A stretch of DNA of 64,000 bases. Source: Pseudorhizobium flavum. Its GTDB lineage: Bacteria > Pseudomonadota > Alphaproteobacteria > Rhizobiales > Rhizobiaceae. This document shows, one piece after another, positions 62,820-64,000 of this stretch (its first letter is position 1; each line of letters opens with the position of its first letter). Made by a program: the position numbers and the translations under genes. The DNA lies in contig NZ_LR723670.1 in the NCBI RefSeq assembly GCF_902502825.2, forward strand, positions 2,542,001 through 2,606,000. The letters are read 5' to 3'. The notes beneath the pieces are model-generated. The model was not told the origin of the DNA. It ran no database searches and worked only from the letters and a program-made list of their open reading frames with translations.

Positions 62820-64000
62820 GTGATCCAGTTCGCCCTTCTATTCGGCTTGGGTTTCCTGACCGCCGCACTCCTTGCAATGCTGATTGCCCCTGCCATTCAC
62901 GGCAGGATTGTCCGGTACACGGAGAACCGCCTCAAGGCGACCATGCCGATCAGCCCGCAGGAGGTGCGTGCCCAGCGGGATCTCGCACGCGCTGTCTATG
63001 CGGCCGAGAACGCCCGCACAAAGCAGGAGCTGGTGGACGAGCGAGACAAGTCGCTGGCTTTGAAGCTGCGCCACGAAAAACTGGCGGAAGAGGCGCGCCG
63101 ACTTCAGTCCGAGAACCACGACCTGCAGATGCAGATCAACGACATGGACGTCGAGGCAGCGGATCTGCGTTCGCGCCTGCGCCAGGAAGACAGCTACATC
63201 CAGCAACTGAAAGCGGCTGTCGAGGCGGCCGAAGAGGCGGATGCGGCAAAGGGCATGGAGATCGAGACCCTCGAGCGGCAACTCGCGAAGATGACCACCG
63301 ACCTGGACGGTCTGCGCATCGACATCTCGGCGCGCGATACCGAGATCGAGAACCTGAAGTTCCGCATCACCTCGCTTCGGGACGAGCGCGACGCGCTACG
63401 CGCCGACATCAAGCTGCAGACCTCGCGAGCCAAGGACGCAGAGACCCGGCTGTCTCAGGAAGAGCACCGCGCCATGCGCCTGGAGGACAAGCTCGCTCGC
63501 GAGATCGCCGCGCGCAGCGACAAGGAAAATGCGCTGGAAAGACGGCTTCAGGAGATCGATCGCCTCAAGGAGAAGCTCAGGAACTCCGGCGCGGAAACGC
63601 GTGAAGTGTCCCGCGTTGCAAGGAAGTCCGGCAAGTCCAATGGCGTGTCGTTGAAGGAAGTCTCGCCTCCCGGCAACGAAGCTGCCGAACTGCCGGAAGC
63701 GAATGGGAACGCAGACGCTACGATTTCCGATCTGATTGCTGCCTCGCCCGAACTGTCCGCCATGGCCGACGAGGTCCATAATCGCTCCAGGGCGCTTTCT
63801 GACCGGCTGCTGAAGGCGAAGTCGGATATTCATGATGAAGCCCTGCGAGATGAACTCGCGTCAATCGCAGCGACCATGGTTGCGCTGACGGCGAAGGCGG
63901 AAGGGCCGGATTCGCCGATCTTTCCAATTCTTGCCAACAGGGCGTCCACCTCATCGGCCGACCGCGAAAGCCTGGCCGCGCGTGCAGCAGCGGCTATCGG
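62820..64000 (+). CDS. Membrane-anchored coiled-coil protein, 3' end outside window
   Basis: A GTG at 62820 opens a frame that remains open to the window end (about 393 residues so far). The N-terminus has one transmembrane helix (FALLFGLGFLTAALLAMLIA), followed by about 300 residues of almost uninterrupted charged coiled coil (ERQLAKMTTDLDGLRIDIS; LEDKLAREIAARSDKENALE) and a more variable part after about 255. It resembles conserved rhizobial membrane proteins of unknown function. No clear ribosome binding site; no better in-frame ATG lies upstream. Confidence 0.7.
   Translation, partial: MIQFALLFGLGFLTAALLAMLIAPAIHGRIVRYTENRLKATMPISPQEVRAQRDLARAVYAAENARTKQELVDERDKSLALKLRHEKLAEEARRLQSENHDLQMQINDMDVEAADLRSRLRQEDSYIQQLKAAVEAAEEADAAKGMEIETLERQLAKMTTDLDGLRIDISARDTEIENLKFRITSLRDERDALRADIKLQTSRAKDAETRLSQEEHRAMRLEDKLAREIAARSDKENALERRLQEIDRLKEKLRNSGAETREVSRVARKSGKSNGVSLKEVSPPGNEAAELPEANGNADATISDLIAASPELSAMADEVHNRSRALSDRLLKAKSDIHDEALRDELASIAATMVALTAKAEGPDSPIFPILANRASTSSADRESLAARAAAAI

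Overview
The window is bacterial, GC-rich chromosomal DNA from an alphaproteobacterium, most likely a member of the Rhizobiaceae (Sinorhizobium/Ensifer/Shinella-like). The evidence is gene content: a ctrA-sciP-fliJ-chpT-eipA cell-cycle cluster, a urease operon in rhizobial order (ureD-A-B-x-C-x-E-F-G), a bra/liv amino-acid transporter with a DUF6867 gene, a reductive pyrimidine-degradation cluster, and palindromic repeats of a type common in rhizobia. The genus is inferred; no rRNA or tRNA gene was seen.

1-14.9 kb is an accessory, defence-island-like segment, visibly lower in GC than the rest. After the 3' end of a LysR-type regulator come two small overlapping genes for secreted or membrane proteins. 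Next is a 1457-residue STAND-like NTPase with a putative C-terminal PD-(D/E)XK nuclease, an unrecognised 265-residue protein, and a complete Hachiman anti-phage pair (HamA nuclease + HamB helicase). A metallophosphoesterase follows. Then comes a three-gene, ATGA-coupled minus-strand operon (55-aa protein, 108-aa protein, soluble FtsH-like AAA + M41 zinc protease), with a divergent double-HTH regulator beside it. The NTPase-nuclease and the protease operon are the best candidates for undescribed defence systems.

14.9-22.5 kb is ordinary chromosome: a divergent TetR/FAD-monooxygenase pair around a perfect 16-bp operator, an MgtC/DUF4010 membrane protein, a GGDEF-EAL protein, a lone receiver protein, a truncated haemoglobin, a DUF423 protein and two small genes including DUF2325.

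22.6-38.2 kb is a nitrogen-salvage block for uracil/thymine-type compounds: preT-preA (dihydropyrimidine dehydrogenase), an N-carbamoyl-amino-acid hydrolase, a dihydropyrimidinase, a RutR-like TetR repressor with a RutR-type operator, and a NitT/TauT-type ABC transporter with a THI5/NMT1-like binding protein. A chemoreceptor, a trehalose-synthase-like GH13 enzyme, a cupin and a DUF559 endonuclease gene bracketed by inverted palindromic repeats lie among them.

38.4-43.9 kb holds an RND efflux adaptor and pump and a Crp/Fnr regulator with an FNR-type box. 43.9-50.9 kb is the urease operon, with an AAC(6')-like acetyltransferase and an LprI-like secreted protein embedded, followed by a secreted PHB-depolymerase-like esterase. 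51.2-56.8 kb is a complete branched-chain amino-acid ABC transporter. Pyrimidine degradation, urease and amino-acid uptake together make this stretch a nitrogen-acquisition hub.

57-64 kb carries a DUF2793 protein and then the cell-cycle cluster: sciP (CtrA inhibitor), a GNAT protein, fliJ divergent from ctrA, a degenerate receiver protein, chpT (phosphotransferase to CtrA) and eipA, with CtrA-like TTAA-N7-TTAA boxes upstream of sciP, ctrA and eipA. A coiled-coil membrane protein runs off the end.
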